Shown here: positions 26,611-35,519 of the stretch, in pieces
How positions within the stretch are numbered: the first letter of the stretch is position 1
How the letters are laid out: every line of letters starts with the position of its first letter
Assembly: GCA_963578605.1 (NCBI GenBank)
Contig: CAUZEA010000005.1
Location: 35,936-99,935 of the forward strand
From: JAKVCB01 sp963578605
GTDB lineage: Bacteria; Planctomycetota; Planctomycetia; Pirellulales; Lacipirellulaceae
Length of the DNA stretch: 64,000 nt
Direction: 5' to 3'
The notes under the pieces: model-generated
Told to the model about the DNA's origin: nothing
Databases searched by the model: none
The model's input: the letters and a program-made list of their open reading frames with translations, nothing else
Position numbers and translations under genes: made by a program

Positions 26611-29310
26611 ATGACCTCCTTGAAGAAAGAATGCGATGCATTGGTCTCGCTTTTGCATCAACATACCAGCGGCAGCCGATTGATTCGAACAACCGCTGCG
26701 ATCAATCGAACGGATCGCTGGGTTTCCTTTGACAAATTCAAACAGACCTCAGCCTACCTGCAGAAAGAGTACGCCAAAGCAGGAGCCAAGGTAAACGTTT
26801 ATCCCATACCCACCGGCGGTCAGGTTGGCAATGGCCGTTGGGTGGTTGCCGAGGCGCAAGATATTCGTTCCGGTACGTTGGATCTAATTACACCGGTCAA
26901 GGAACGCCTTCTTGATTATCACAAGAACCCGTTTCACGTCGGCACCTGGTCCATGGGCACGCCGCCGGAAGGCATCGAGGGCGAAATCATTGTACTCAAC
27001 AGCCGGAAAGAGATTGAGTCGTGTTCCCGTGATCGCCTCAATGGAAACTTTGTGCTAACCCGGGTTGAGTTCCCAGGCCTTTATCGGGTCCTGACATCCA
27101 AAGGCGCTCGTGCCTTGCTCAACGACAAGCCGGTGTATGGTATGCCGGATGCCGTCCGCTGGGTGGCGCTGGGATGGGGAAGCGTATCATTGACCGAACG
27201 GCCAGTTCCGTTGACGCGGCTCTCCCTTTCCGGCAATCAAGGGGAATACGTCCGTAAGCTGGCGAAGCAACAAGCTCGCATGAGGGCTCGAATCACGGCT
27301 GATATCCACACCTATATGGGATCGCACGACCTGGTCAGCGGTGTGATCCGGGGAACCGAGTACGCCGATCAGGAGCTCTGGATCCTGGCTCATTCGTCCG
27401 AACCTGGTGCGGCAGACAATGCCTCGGGCGTCGCTGCGACCGTTGAAATCGCACGGGTCATCGAAAAGCTCATTGGGCGTGGCGACCTTGAACGGCCCAA
27501 ACGCACCATACGCCTGCTAAACGGCTATGAGTGTTACAGTTTCTTCCATTACCTTGAACACCGCAGTTCTACAAACCGCCTGGTCGGCGGCCTGGTCATC
27601 GACACCATTGGGCAAGCAGCGGAGGTAAACGGCGGCCGCCTGCAATGGCATGCAACCATCCCCATGTCAGCGCAATTCGTCAACCCGATCGGTAAAGCCA
27701 TGCTGCAGTCTGCGCTTAGAATCGATTCTGCGGGATACCGTCTTTACGACCGTCCATTCGTGGAGACGAACGATACGGATATCGGCGATCCGAAATTCGG
27801 ATTCCCCTGCCCCTGGGTGACGACCTATTTCCGAACACCGACACAGTCCTATCACTCCTACCACAGCTCCGGAGACACCACTGATGAATTGAGTCCCGAC
27901 GGCATGCGTACGATCACTGCCGCCATAGCGGGGTATATCTATTACCTGGCCAACATCGACACCACACAGCTCAAGGCCTGCGCCCAACGCGAGACGAATC
28001 GCATCAAAGGCCAGCTCAAAAAGGTCAAGGGGAAATCCAGCGGCATCCAGAAAACCTATCTTCTCGAGCAACATCAATCGTCCATGAAACAGTTGAGCAA
28101 ATGGCTCTATCCCACACCCGGTACGGAGTTGGCAAAGGTCACCAGTGCCTGCGCCGACGAGGTCCGTGAACTGGCAGGAAAAAAATCTCACCAACCTGCG
28201 GTTCACAAGGATGCAGCCACCCGTATACCGGCCCGCGGCGTGCCCGTCGTACCGATGCACGATAATATTGAAAAAGATCTGAGTAACCGTATTAAAGAAT
28301 GCCGACTGCCATCATGGGCTTTGTATTGGGCCAACGGGTTGCGCACGCTGAACGAAATCCGTGACCGCATTTCAATCGAGCTTGGTAAGGACATCGCTAT
28401 CAAGCGAGTGATCGACTACTTCGATGCGCACGAGGAATTGAGATACGTAAACTACGAGATCAGAAAATCCGATCTCGTCAAAGCCTTTCGCGACCTGGGC
28501 CTGAAGGCCGGTGATCGAGTGATAGTCCATTCCGCAATGAGTCGCCTGGGACACGTGGTCGGTGGCGCCACTACGGTCATCCAGACGCTGCAAGAAGTGC
28601 TGACAACGAAGGGTACATTGATGATGCCATCCTTTAACCATGGCGTCATCTTTCGTCCAGGCGAAGCCGGCTACTTTGATCCAACAGAAACAAAAACCGA
28701 AAATGGCACAATACCAGAGACCTTCTGGCGGATGCCCAAGGTCTATCGCAGTTGGCACCCAACCCATTCCTTTGCAGTTTGGGGTCATAAGGCGCACGAC
28801 TATACACGTCACCATCATCGCGTGCGGACCATGGGCGCGGGCTCGCCCCTGGATATGTTGCACACCGACGGTGGCTATGGGCTGCTGCTGGGTGTCGACT
28901 ACCAGGCCAACACCTTTCATCACGTGGTTGAGACCCTCTTGGAATCACCGTGCAATGGGATCCGTACCAGTGAACATCCTGTGAAGCTGCCAAACGGCAA
29001 AATGGTCGCGGCCCGGAGCTGGGGGTGGCGCGCGGGGAAATGTCCAATCAATGACAGCGCCAGGTATGGTAAAGAGATGGAGGTCCGCGGTCTCGAAACA
29101 AAATGCCGGATCGGCAACGCTGACGTCACGCTGTTTCGTTTATCCGATTGCCACGACGTTGTTGAACACGCCCTGAAAAACGGTCTCGATGAATACCCGC
29201 CCTGCCATCAATGTAAGATCCGGCCCGAGATCTCTGACCACACGGTAGAATCCGACTGGGATTCACGCTGCAATCGACTGAAGAAAAATTCATCGTCATG
29301 GGGGTTTTGA
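26611..29310 (+). CDS. M28-like peptidase fused to an AAC(3)-family N-acetyltransferase
   Basis: 899 residues, no signal peptide. Residues about 1-460 are an M28/DUF4910-like aminopeptidase. The metal ligands can be followed: His and Asp in LAHSSEPGAADNASGVAATV near 260-270, Glu in NGYECYSFFHYLE near 305, Asp in GLVIDTIGQ near 330 and His in QSYHSYHSSGDTTDE near 415. Residues about 470-610 are helical and charged. Residues about 620-890 are an AAC(3) aminoglycoside-acetyltransferase fold (VIVHSAMSRLGHVVGGATTV, GTLMMPSFNHG, SWHPTHSFAVWG). AAC(3) relatives acetylate amino groups of aminosugars using acetyl-CoA. The fusion suggests deacylation and acetylation on one amino-compound substrate in the cytoplasm. 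Resistance is not implied. The next gene is 427 bases away. Confidence 0.85.
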   Translation: MTSLKKECDALVSLLHQHTSGSRLIRTTAAINRTDRWVSFDKFKQTSAYLQKEYAKAGAKVNVYPIPTGGQVGNGRWVVAEAQDIRSGTLDLITPVKERLLDYHKNPFHVGTWSMGTPPEGIEGEIIVLNSRKEIESCSRDRLNGNFVLTRVEFPGLYRVLTSKGARALLNDKPVYGMPDAVRWVALGWGSVSLTERPVPLTRLSLSGNQGEYVRKLAKQQARMRARITADIHTYMGSHDLVSGVIRGTEYADQELWILAHSSEPGAADNASGVAATVEIARVIEKLIGRGDLERPKRTIRLLNGYECYSFFHYLEHRSSTNRLVGGLVIDTIGQAAEVNGGRLQWHATIPMSAQFVNPIGKAMLQSALRIDSAGYRLYDRPFVETNDTDIGDPKFGFPCPWVTTYFRTPTQSYHSYHSSGDTTDELSPDGMRTITAAIAGYIYYLANIDTTQLKACAQRETNRIKGQLKKVKGKSSGIQKTYLLEQHQSSMKQLSKWLYPTPGTELAKVTSACADEVRELAGKKSHQPAVHKDAATRIPARGVPVVPMHDNIEKDLSNRIKECRLPSWALYWANGLRTLNEIRDRISIELGKDIAIKRVIDYFDAHEELRYVNYEIRKSDLVKAFRDLGLKAGDRVIVHSAMSRLGHVVGGATTVIQTLQEVLTTKGTLMMPSFNHGVIFRPGEAGYFDPTETKTENGTIPETFWRMPKVYRSWHPTHSFAVWGHKAHDYTRHHHRVRTMGAGSPLDMLHTDGGYGLLLGVDYQANTFHHVVETLLESPCNGIRTSEHPVKLPNGKMVAARSWGWRAGKCPINDSARYGKEMEVRGLETKCRIGNADVTLFRLSDCHDVVEHALKNGLDEYPPCHQCKIRPEISDHTVESDWDSRCNRLKKNSSSWGF

Positions 29311-29494
29311 GGGGCGGAATTTCACGCAGAGCCGTCCACCTTCGTCAGGAACTGCACCGCGGCAAGCCAGCGACGCAGTCGGTACGTGGGTGGTTGGGCA
29401 TTCGCCTGCGGCAAAAGGAAGACAAGGTCTGTGGCGATCAGAAAAGATCACCGGTAACGGGCAAATTGAATATTGCAAGCAGGATATCTGGTAA

Positions 29495-29725
29495 AATTGT
29501 CGAGGAGTTTACCTGGTCATCCACCTGCACCAGTTCTATGGCTTTGAAAAGACCGATGTGCATGAACTGCTGGGGCAGGTTGGTGAAATTCGCGTCTATC
29601 AAACTCTGGACAACTCGAACGCAGTCCTGGACAAGCTCGACAAGACATACTTGATCTGCATCGATTGCAGTCCAGCCAGTATTACTGATATGGGTAACGG
29701 GCGGCGATCTAATTTTTTGAGATGA
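29495..29725 (+). pseudogene. C-terminal gene remnant, family not recognised
   Basis: The frame is open from just after a TAA at 29492-29494 to the TGA at 29723-29725. It gives a protein-like sequence without an ATG start: VYLVIHLHQFYGFEKTDVHE, then VGEIRVYQTLDNSNAVLDKL and TYLICIDCSPASITDMGNG. Composition and codon use fit coding DNA better than the other two frames. No start or ribosome site is visible, and the 185 bases before it show no continuation in any single frame. I take it as the tail of a decayed gene. The stop lies 12 bases before the next ATG. Confidence 0.35.
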
Positions 29726-29737
29726 GGAGATAACCCA

Positions 29738-31549
29738 ATGTCAAATTTCCGCGGTTTTGTCCTGGCATCGCTCTGCCTCGTTGGATTATGTCTCGAGGCT
29801 CGTGCGGAACACGGGCCGCCAGTTTCCCAGGACAAGAAGCTGATCGCATGGGCGGCGGATGTCGTGACTACCGGATACCTTTGTGATCATGCTGAGAAGT
29901 TCCAGCAATTGCCATACGACGGTATGGTGATCAATGTTCGCCCGGATCGAGCTGCATACAAACTAGGAGAGGTGTTCCGGGGATATCCATACGGCCACTT
30001 CAGCGGTTGGTGGGGAGGTGCGCGGTATGAGCGGAGCGACTGCACAAAAGCAATTGCGAATCTAGCAGCCACAAACTTTGGCCGCCTGACGGACAATTTC
30101 ATCGTTATGATGTCTGTTGCACATCCAGGGGATACGGAGGCGACCCCCCCTGGCTGGTTCGACACCAATTGGAACATCATTGCTAACAATGCAGCCCTCT
30201 TAGCGTCTATTGCGAAGGAGGCAAAATTCAAAGGTCTGCTCCTCGACTGCGAACAGTACAGCGCAGGTGAAGGCGTTTGGGGAAAACCGTTCTCCTACAC
30301 GACCTACAAACGCCGTTGCGAAAAATCCAACGTACCTGCAGCAAGCTTCGAGGACACCGCTGCACAAGTGCGCCAGCGAGGCCGTGAATTCATGACCGCG
30401 ATCACGGCGGCCTATCCGGACATCACGATCATCATCATCCCGAATACATACGGAGGACAAACCCTGGAGCTGTTTTCTTCGTTCTTTGATGGGATGCTGG
30501 AAAAGGTCGGGAAGGCGACGCTGATCGATGGTCTGGAAGACGGGTATTCGGCGATCCAGCACAAAACTTTCGCGCGGATACGGAAGTATGCTCAGGAGAA
30601 GGGGACTCGAGCTAGCACCGTGCCGGAACTTTACAAGAAACACCTTCAATACGGTATGGGCCTCTGGATCGACCGGCGACCGGAGAAGGGCTGGTACTCT
30701 GATGATCCCAAGAAATTCCATCTGAATTATCGCACACCCGATGAATTGGAATACGCCGTCTACAATGCGTACACCACGTCCGACAAATACGTCTGGCTGT
30801 TCGTATTGCACCCGCAGCTCTGGTGGAATCCCGACCTGTGGGGAGAGAATCAACGCTTCCAAATGCAGTTCCCGGGCAGTATGCTCTGTCCGCAGTGCCC
30901 CCACGAGAGGGTCCCGCAGGTCTACCTGGATGCACTCGCCAAAGGGAAAGAATCGCACGATCTGGACTGGTCAACGGCACGTGTTCGTGGGCTCGAACCT
31001 CCCCGATATCAGAAGACGATTACGCCGGAGGATTTTGACAAGGCTCAAAATATTCTTGCCAACGGCAGTTTCGAGCAGTGGAACAGCGGCAAGGACGGGG
31101 ATATCCCCAACGGCTGGGAGCCAGTCTCAGCACGGGAGTTAACGCTCTCTCGCGACGGTGATTTCTGTCGAGACGGGAGTTTTGCGATCAAAATAACGAG
31201 GACCAAAAGTGGCGACGGGAGTGTCGGCGTGATGGCCGTGCTTCCGGCGGAAGAATATCGAGGCAAAACGCTTGCTCTGGGAATCTGGACAAAGCCGGCC
31301 TTTAAGATGGCGAACTTGAAGGAAGCCGGTCGGCCTAAAATCATGGACTTCGATGATGCCGCCGAAGCCAAGCAGGACGATGCTTCAAAGTTTGTGACGT
31401 TCTTTGAGGCTGAAGACGGATGGTCCTTCAACGCGACCAAGAAGACGATTCGAGAGTCGGCCACCGGTAATATATGGCTGGCGATTTATGCGAATCCGCC
31501 GGTCGGGCATTCGGTCTACTGCGATGGCGCAATCGTTGTCGTGGAATGA
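29738..31549 (+). CDS. Secreted protein, glycoside-hydrolase-like barrel with C-terminal binding domain
   Basis: 603 residues, ATG 29738 with a clear Shine-Dalgarno (GAGGAG) 9 bases upstream. The signal peptide is FVLASLCLVGLCLEARA. The main part (about 25-410) looks like a TIM barrel: PYDGMVINVRP near 65, NFIVMMSVAHPGD, FKGLLLDCEQYSAGEGVWG near 165 with acidic residues at a strand end, DITIIIIPNTYGG, then TLIDGLEDGYSAI near 265. The C-terminal part (about 445-600) begins ILANGSFEQWNSG and resembles a galactose-binding-like carbohydrate module. Together this suggests a secreted glycan-active enzyme, but I cannot place it in a numbered glycoside hydrolase family. Codon use matches its neighbours. 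Confidence 0.7.
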   Translation: MSNFRGFVLASLCLVGLCLEARAEHGPPVSQDKKLIAWAADVVTTGYLCDHAEKFQQLPYDGMVINVRPDRAAYKLGEVFRGYPYGHFSGWWGGARYERSDCTKAIANLAATNFGRLTDNFIVMMSVAHPGDTEATPPGWFDTNWNIIANNAALLASIAKEAKFKGLLLDCEQYSAGEGVWGKPFSYTTYKRRCEKSNVPAASFEDTAAQVRQRGREFMTAITAAYPDITIIIIPNTYGGQTLELFSSFFDGMLEKVGKATLIDGLEDGYSAIQHKTFARIRKYAQEKGTRASTVPELYKKHLQYGMGLWIDRRPEKGWYSDDPKKFHLNYRTPDELEYAVYNAYTTSDKYVWLFVLHPQLWWNPDLWGENQRFQMQFPGSMLCPQCPHERVPQVYLDALAKGKESHDLDWSTARVRGLEPPRYQKTITPEDFDKAQNILANGSFEQWNSGKDGDIPNGWEPVSARELTLSRDGDFCRDGSFAIKITRTKSGDGSVGVMAVLPAEEYRGKTLALGIWTKPAFKMANLKEAGRPKIMDFDDAAEAKQDDASKFVTFFEAEDGWSFNATKKTIRESATGNIWLAIYANPPVGHSVYCDGAIVVVE

Positions 31550-31676
31550 GAGCGGTAGCATTGGCGGTTGCCGCTGACATACTGCTCCGCTTGGGTGTAT
31601 GTTGTGCCGACGGCGCGGCAAGTCCCTCTTCAATTGAAAAAACCGGGCTCTTTCCGCGGCTCGGGTCCAGGATCGA

Positions 31677-32951
31677 ATGGAGATCAGCACAATGGTCGAT
31701 TTAATGAACGGGTTCCCACCTGACCTGAAGCAGCAAGTTACGTTTGCCAATTGGCGCACCCCACCATTCAACAAGTGGGCCTTTCATCATGTGCGAGAAA
31801 TCGTTCCCTCTGCAAACATTGCCAACGATCCAGAAGCTGTCTGGCAACTGAATACCATTGCCCAAGAAATGACGGAACTCCGTATCCCCGGAGTCGGTGA
31901 CCAGCAACTCTCCTGGCATGAGTTCCTGGAGCAAACGCATTCTGACGGGTTGGTGATTCTCCATCAAGGAAATTTGATTTATGAAACCTATGCAAACGGT
32001 CTCACGGAGTACACACCGCACATTCTCATGTCGGTATCAAAATCTCTGCTGGGCCTGCTGTCTGGAATTCTGGCTGGGCAGGGTGTGATCGATCCCGCTG
32101 GCCAGGTGACGGACTACGTTCCCGAGTTGGCAAAGACGGCTTATGCGGGCTCGATGGTGCAACACTTACTCGACATGAGAGCGGGGGTACAGTTCAACGA
32201 AGACTATCTGGCAACCTCGGGTCCCCTTGTTGAATACCGCAAGGCAACCAATTGGGACCCGCTGGAGCAAGGAGAGGCTGTGTCGGACTTGCGTTCGTTT
32301 TATCAAGCCCTGACCGCCGCGGACGGGAAACATGGCCAGCGGTTCCACTATGTCTCGCCCAACACGGATCTGTTGGCATGGATCATCGAGCGGGCCGCTG
32401 GGCAACGATTTAACGAATTGTTGAGTCAGTATCTCTGGCAGCCCTTGGGCGCCGAGCGGAACGCCTACATCACGGTAGATCGGCTGGGCGCTCCTCGACC
32501 GGCGGGTGGAATTTGCGTTACCGTTCGCGATCTGGCTCGCTTGGGTCAGCTATTAATTCAGGATGGTCAGCGTGGCAACCGTCAAATCATCCCCACCTTT
32601 TGGATCGAAGACATGTTGCACACTGGCAGTGCCCAAGCATGGGCCGAGGGTTCGTTTGTGGAATACTTCCCTGGCTTGCCAATCCGCTACCGTTCCCAAT
32701 GGTACGTCTTGGATGACGCTGCCCCGCTGCTGTTCGGATTGGGCATCCATGGACAAAACTTGTTCGTGGACCAGGCCAACGCGATTGTGATCGCCAAGGT
32801 CTCGTCCCAGCCGCTGCCACTCGATCCCGAACTCAACTCGCTGATGATGCGTGCCGTGGCGGCCATCCGCTGCCATTTGACACAGCACACCGGGGGGGCG
32901 GCGAGCCAACAGGCCCGCGAGGGCCATAAGAGCCCGTGCCAGGCAGACTAA
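31677..32951 (+). CDS. Serine hydrolase, beta-lactamase class C / NylB-like
   Basis: About 424 residues from ATG 31677; ATG 31692 and 31704 are alternatives. The catalytic serine motif SxxK is seen in HILMSVSKSLLGLLSGILAG near 122. The Tyr motif is in FHYVSPNTDLLAWIIERAAG near 223. The third box is GIHGQNLFVDQ near 358, with HG in place of the KTG of true beta-lactamases. This pattern fits the NylB / esterase branch that hydrolyses small amides or esters rather than beta-lactam resistance enzymes. No signal peptide is visible, so a cytoplasmic site is likely. It sits 127 bases after the secreted barrel protein on the same strand. Substrate unknown. Confidence 0.85.
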   Translation: MEISTMVDLMNGFPPDLKQQVTFANWRTPPFNKWAFHHVREIVPSANIANDPEAVWQLNTIAQEMTELRIPGVGDQQLSWHEFLEQTHSDGLVILHQGNLIYETYANGLTEYTPHILMSVSKSLLGLLSGILAGQGVIDPAGQVTDYVPELAKTAYAGSMVQHLLDMRAGVQFNEDYLATSGPLVEYRKATNWDPLEQGEAVSDLRSFYQALTAADGKHGQRFHYVSPNTDLLAWIIERAAGQRFNELLSQYLWQPLGAERNAYITVDRLGAPRPAGGICVTVRDLARLGQLLIQDGQRGNRQIIPTFWIEDMLHTGSAQAWAEGSFVEYFPGLPIRYRSQWYVLDDAAPLLFGLGIHGQNLFVDQANAIVIAKVSSQPLPLDPELNSLMMRAVAAIRCHLTQHTGGAASQQAREGHKSPCQAD

Positions 32952-33045
32952 GCGCCAGCTCGAATATATGGTACGCTGCCCGTTTTGATTCCCGAGCGGG
33001 GGCCACCGTTACCATCAAAAAATATCTTGCCAGAGGAAAATCAAT

Positions 33046-34098
33046 ATGTTTGACCAAATTCGCAGCCATCTCGGCGACGACGCAGACAACCTGCTCGGAC
33101 ACGAGTGCAAAACCATTCCCAGCAGCCGACTGCACTTGCCAGGCCCGGACTTTGTGGATCGCGTCTTCGCCGACAGCGACCGCAATCCCCGCGTGCTGGG
33201 CAACCTGGAGTGGATCCTGCGCTCCGGGCGGTTGGCCGGCACGGGTTATCTCTCGATCCTGCCGGTCGATCAGGGCATTGAACACTCGGCGGGCGCGTCG
33301 TTCGCCCCCAACCCGGATTACTTCGATCCGGTGAACATCGTCAAACTGGCCATCGAAGGGGGTTGCAACGCGGTGGCCTCGACATTGGGCGTCCTGGGTG
33401 CCGTGGCCCGCCGTTATGCCCATAAAATTCCCTTCGTGGCGAAAATCAACCACAACGAGTTGCTCACCTATCCCAATCACTTTGAACAAATCTGCTTCGG
33501 AAGTGTTGACCGGGCTTACGATATGGGCGCGGCGGCCGTGGGCGCCACGATCTATTTCGGCTCCGAGGAATCGGACCGGCAAATTGTGGAAGTTACCGAG
33601 GCCTTCGAGCACGCGCACAACCTTGGACTGGCAACCATCCTCTGGTGCTACCTGCGAAACGACGGATTCAAAAAGGACGGCACCGATTACCATGCCGCAG
33701 CGGATCTCACCGGCCAGGCCAATCACCTCGGTGTGACGATCCAGGCCGACATTATCAAGCAGAAGTTGCCGACCAACAACGGTGGCTACACGGCGATTGG
33801 TTTTGGCAAGACTTCGCCACTGGTCTACGAAAAGCTGACCTCCGACAATCCGATTGACCTCTGCCGTTATCAGGTAGCCAACTGCTACATGGGCCGCATG
33901 GGGCTGATCAACTCGGGAGGTCCTTCGGGAGCGAGCGATCTGGCCGACGCTGTGCGTACCGCCGTGATCAACAAGCGGGCCGGAGGGATTGGGCTGATCA
34001 GCGGACGCAAGGCGTTCCAAAAGCCGCTGGCCGACGGAGTCGAATTGCTCGGCGCCATCCAGGACGTCTATCTCGACCGGGACGTTACGATCGCCTGA
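33046..34098 (+). CDS. fbaB: Class I fructose-bisphosphate aldolase
   Basis: 350 residues, the same length as E. coli FbaB, ATG 33046 with GAGGA 9 bases upstream. Recognisable segments are TGYLSILPVDQGIEHSAGAS near 65-85, IPFVAKINHNELLTYP near 128, GAAAVGATIYFGSEES near 163, NNGGYTAIGFGKTSP near 245 and AGGIGLISGRKAFQKP near 308. The enzyme interconverts fructose 1,6-bisphosphate with glyceraldehyde 3-phosphate and dihydroxyacetone phosphate through a lysine Schiff base. It is convergent with the end of the pentose phosphate cluster, 26 bases away, and supplies or drains the same triose and hexose phosphates. Confidence 0.95.
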   Translation: MFDQIRSHLGDDADNLLGHECKTIPSSRLHLPGPDFVDRVFADSDRNPRVLGNLEWILRSGRLAGTGYLSILPVDQGIEHSAGASFAPNPDYFDPVNIVKLAIEGGCNAVASTLGVLGAVARRYAHKIPFVAKINHNELLTYPNHFEQICFGSVDRAYDMGAAAVGATIYFGSEESDRQIVEVTEAFEHAHNLGLATILWCYLRNDGFKKDGTDYHAAADLTGQANHLGVTIQADIIKQKLPTNNGGYTAIGFGKTSPLVYEKLTSDNPIDLCRYQVANCYMGRMGLINSGGPSGASDLADAVRTAVINKRAGGIGLISGRKAFQKPLADGVELLGAIQDVYLDRDVTIA

Positions 34099-34124
34099 CC
34101 GGACCGGGCTGGCAGCACCAACCT

Positions 34125-35447
34125 TTACTCTTGCGGGGGTGCGTTGCCGTAGGTCATGCCGCGGCCAAGTAGTCGATAAATATTCTGTGGCCGTTCGATG
34201 ATCAATCGCAGTTCTGCTTCGAGGACCTCATAGCTGAAGAACTCGTGTGCGACGCGGTAATTGTGATCGACCATCTCCTCGCGGAACGCGGTATCGTGCA
34301 GCACATGGTGGGTCTGCTCGACCGTTTCGTGGCTGAGAAATCCGTCGAACGTAATCGTACGAAATCCGCACGGCTCGATGTCTGTGCGGTAAATCAGGTA
34401 ACGGTTGCAGACAACCGGGCGGCGATGATAGATCGCTTCCAGAAATGCATTGCCGAATCCCTCGTATTCCGACGGGTAGGTCACCAGGTCGGCCTGTGCA
34501 AGAAGATCGCTTAAAGTGAACCTCGGCTTGCCGTCCGGCCCGGTCTCCCGATTTTCACTGATCCAGGATCCTGCCATGAGGAGTTCGATCCCCATAATTT
34601 CCGCGTATTCCAGGATGCGGTCCAGGTAGACGTTCCCCTCGTCGCCCGAGCCATGGCTGATAATCAGTTTCGCGTACGGCAAGCCGAGCCGACTCACCAG
34701 TTCGATCGCGTGTTCAATCCCCTTGCGGGCCACCACCCGGGTTGGCTGCAGGATCATCAGGTCCCCTTCCTCCAGGCCGATTGCATCGCGGAACTGCAAG
34801 GCGTATTCATCGGCAGGTGGTGGAGGGTTGGCAAAATCCATGACATTGGGAATGATCCGACAAGAGAGCCCCGTGCGGCGACTGAACTCTTCTTCCTGGA
34901 GACTGTTGATCACCACGTGCTGGATCTGGGGCAGCGCGGGTGGGAAGGCGTAACGGAGCAGATCCTTGACAGAATTCACCCGGAAGCGGTCCCGTTCCCA
35001 GTAGAAATCGTGATGGTGAGCCATGCAACCGATCGCCATCTCCTGGATACATTCCACAATCGCGATACCGAGCGGGATGTTCATCGGAATCGCAAGGGCA
35101 TTCTCTGGAATGATTCCACCTATGCGAAAATCCCGGATCGCCCGATTGAGTTTGTCGCGAATGACCCTCGTCATGCGCTTGATTTCGTTTGTCAAATGTT
35201 CCGAGCGAATCTCGGTATGGAAGGCCTGCTCGGAAATATCCAGAATATCGGGGTGGTTGAAGGAGGCCTCCTCGATCAGTGCCGTTCGATCGGCGGGGCG
35301 ATCCGACTGCCCGGTAATGTAGAAACACTCGACGCCCATCCGTTCAAGTACCGTTGCCCACTTGTCGATCTCAAGCGACACCCCGTCGGTTCCCGAAATG
35401 CGTGTGGAGACAAAAGCAACTCGCGATCCTTTTTTGCGATTCGCCAT
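34125..35447 (-). CDS. Family 4 glycosyltransferase
   Basis: 440 residues from ATG 35447; the frame continues to 35495 without a ribosome site. The GT-B fold shows an N-terminal Rossmann start (RVAFVSTRISGTDGVSLEID), a middle segment typical of group 1 transferases (ILQPTRVVARKGIEHAIELV) and the nucleotide-sugar binding motif PSEYEGFGNAFLEAIYHRRP near 345 with both Glu residues. The acceptor-side AHHHDFYWERDRFR near 165 resembles GT4 enzymes that make small glycosides such as mannosylglucosylglycerate, but this is only a likeness. It is the last gene of the cluster and follows a HAD hydrolase, a pairing often used to make a glycosyl phosphate and then remove the phosphate. Confidence 0.85.
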   Translation of the reverse strand: MANRKKGSRVAFVSTRISGTDGVSLEIDKWATVLERMGVECFYITGQSDRPADRTALIEEASFNHPDILDISEQAFHTEIRSEHLTNEIKRMTRVIRDKLNRAIRDFRIGGIIPENALAIPMNIPLGIAIVECIQEMAIGCMAHHHDFYWERDRFRVNSVKDLLRYAFPPALPQIQHVVINSLQEEEFSRRTGLSCRIIPNVMDFANPPPPADEYALQFRDAIGLEEGDLMILQPTRVVARKGIEHAIELVSRLGLPYAKLIISHGSGDEGNVYLDRILEYAEIMGIELLMAGSWISENRETGPDGKPRFTLSDLLAQADLVTYPSEYEGFGNAFLEAIYHRRPVVCNRYLIYRTDIEPCGFRTITFDGFLSHETVEQTHHVLHDTAFREEMVDHNYRVAHEFFSYEVLEAELRLIIERPQNIYRLLGRGMTYGNAPPQE

Positions 35448-35519
35448 AAGATCAGAATCCCTGATTTTCCTCAAACCCGTGGACGGACTTGCCACTGGGG
35501 TTAGCCACGTGCTACGCGG

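Noticed and set aside
26611..29310. Antibiotic resistance gene (aminoglycoside acetyltransferase)
   Set aside because: The AAC(3) fold occurs in many housekeeping relatives, and here it is fused to a peptidase; resistance cannot be claimed.
31677..32951. Beta-lactamase
   Set aside because: The third active-site box is HG-type and the pattern follows NylB/esterase relatives rather than class C beta-lactamases; no signal peptide.
32833..34020. 395-codon minus-strand frame
   Set aside because: Antisense to fbaB, which is a clear gene; long only because of the GC-rich third positions.
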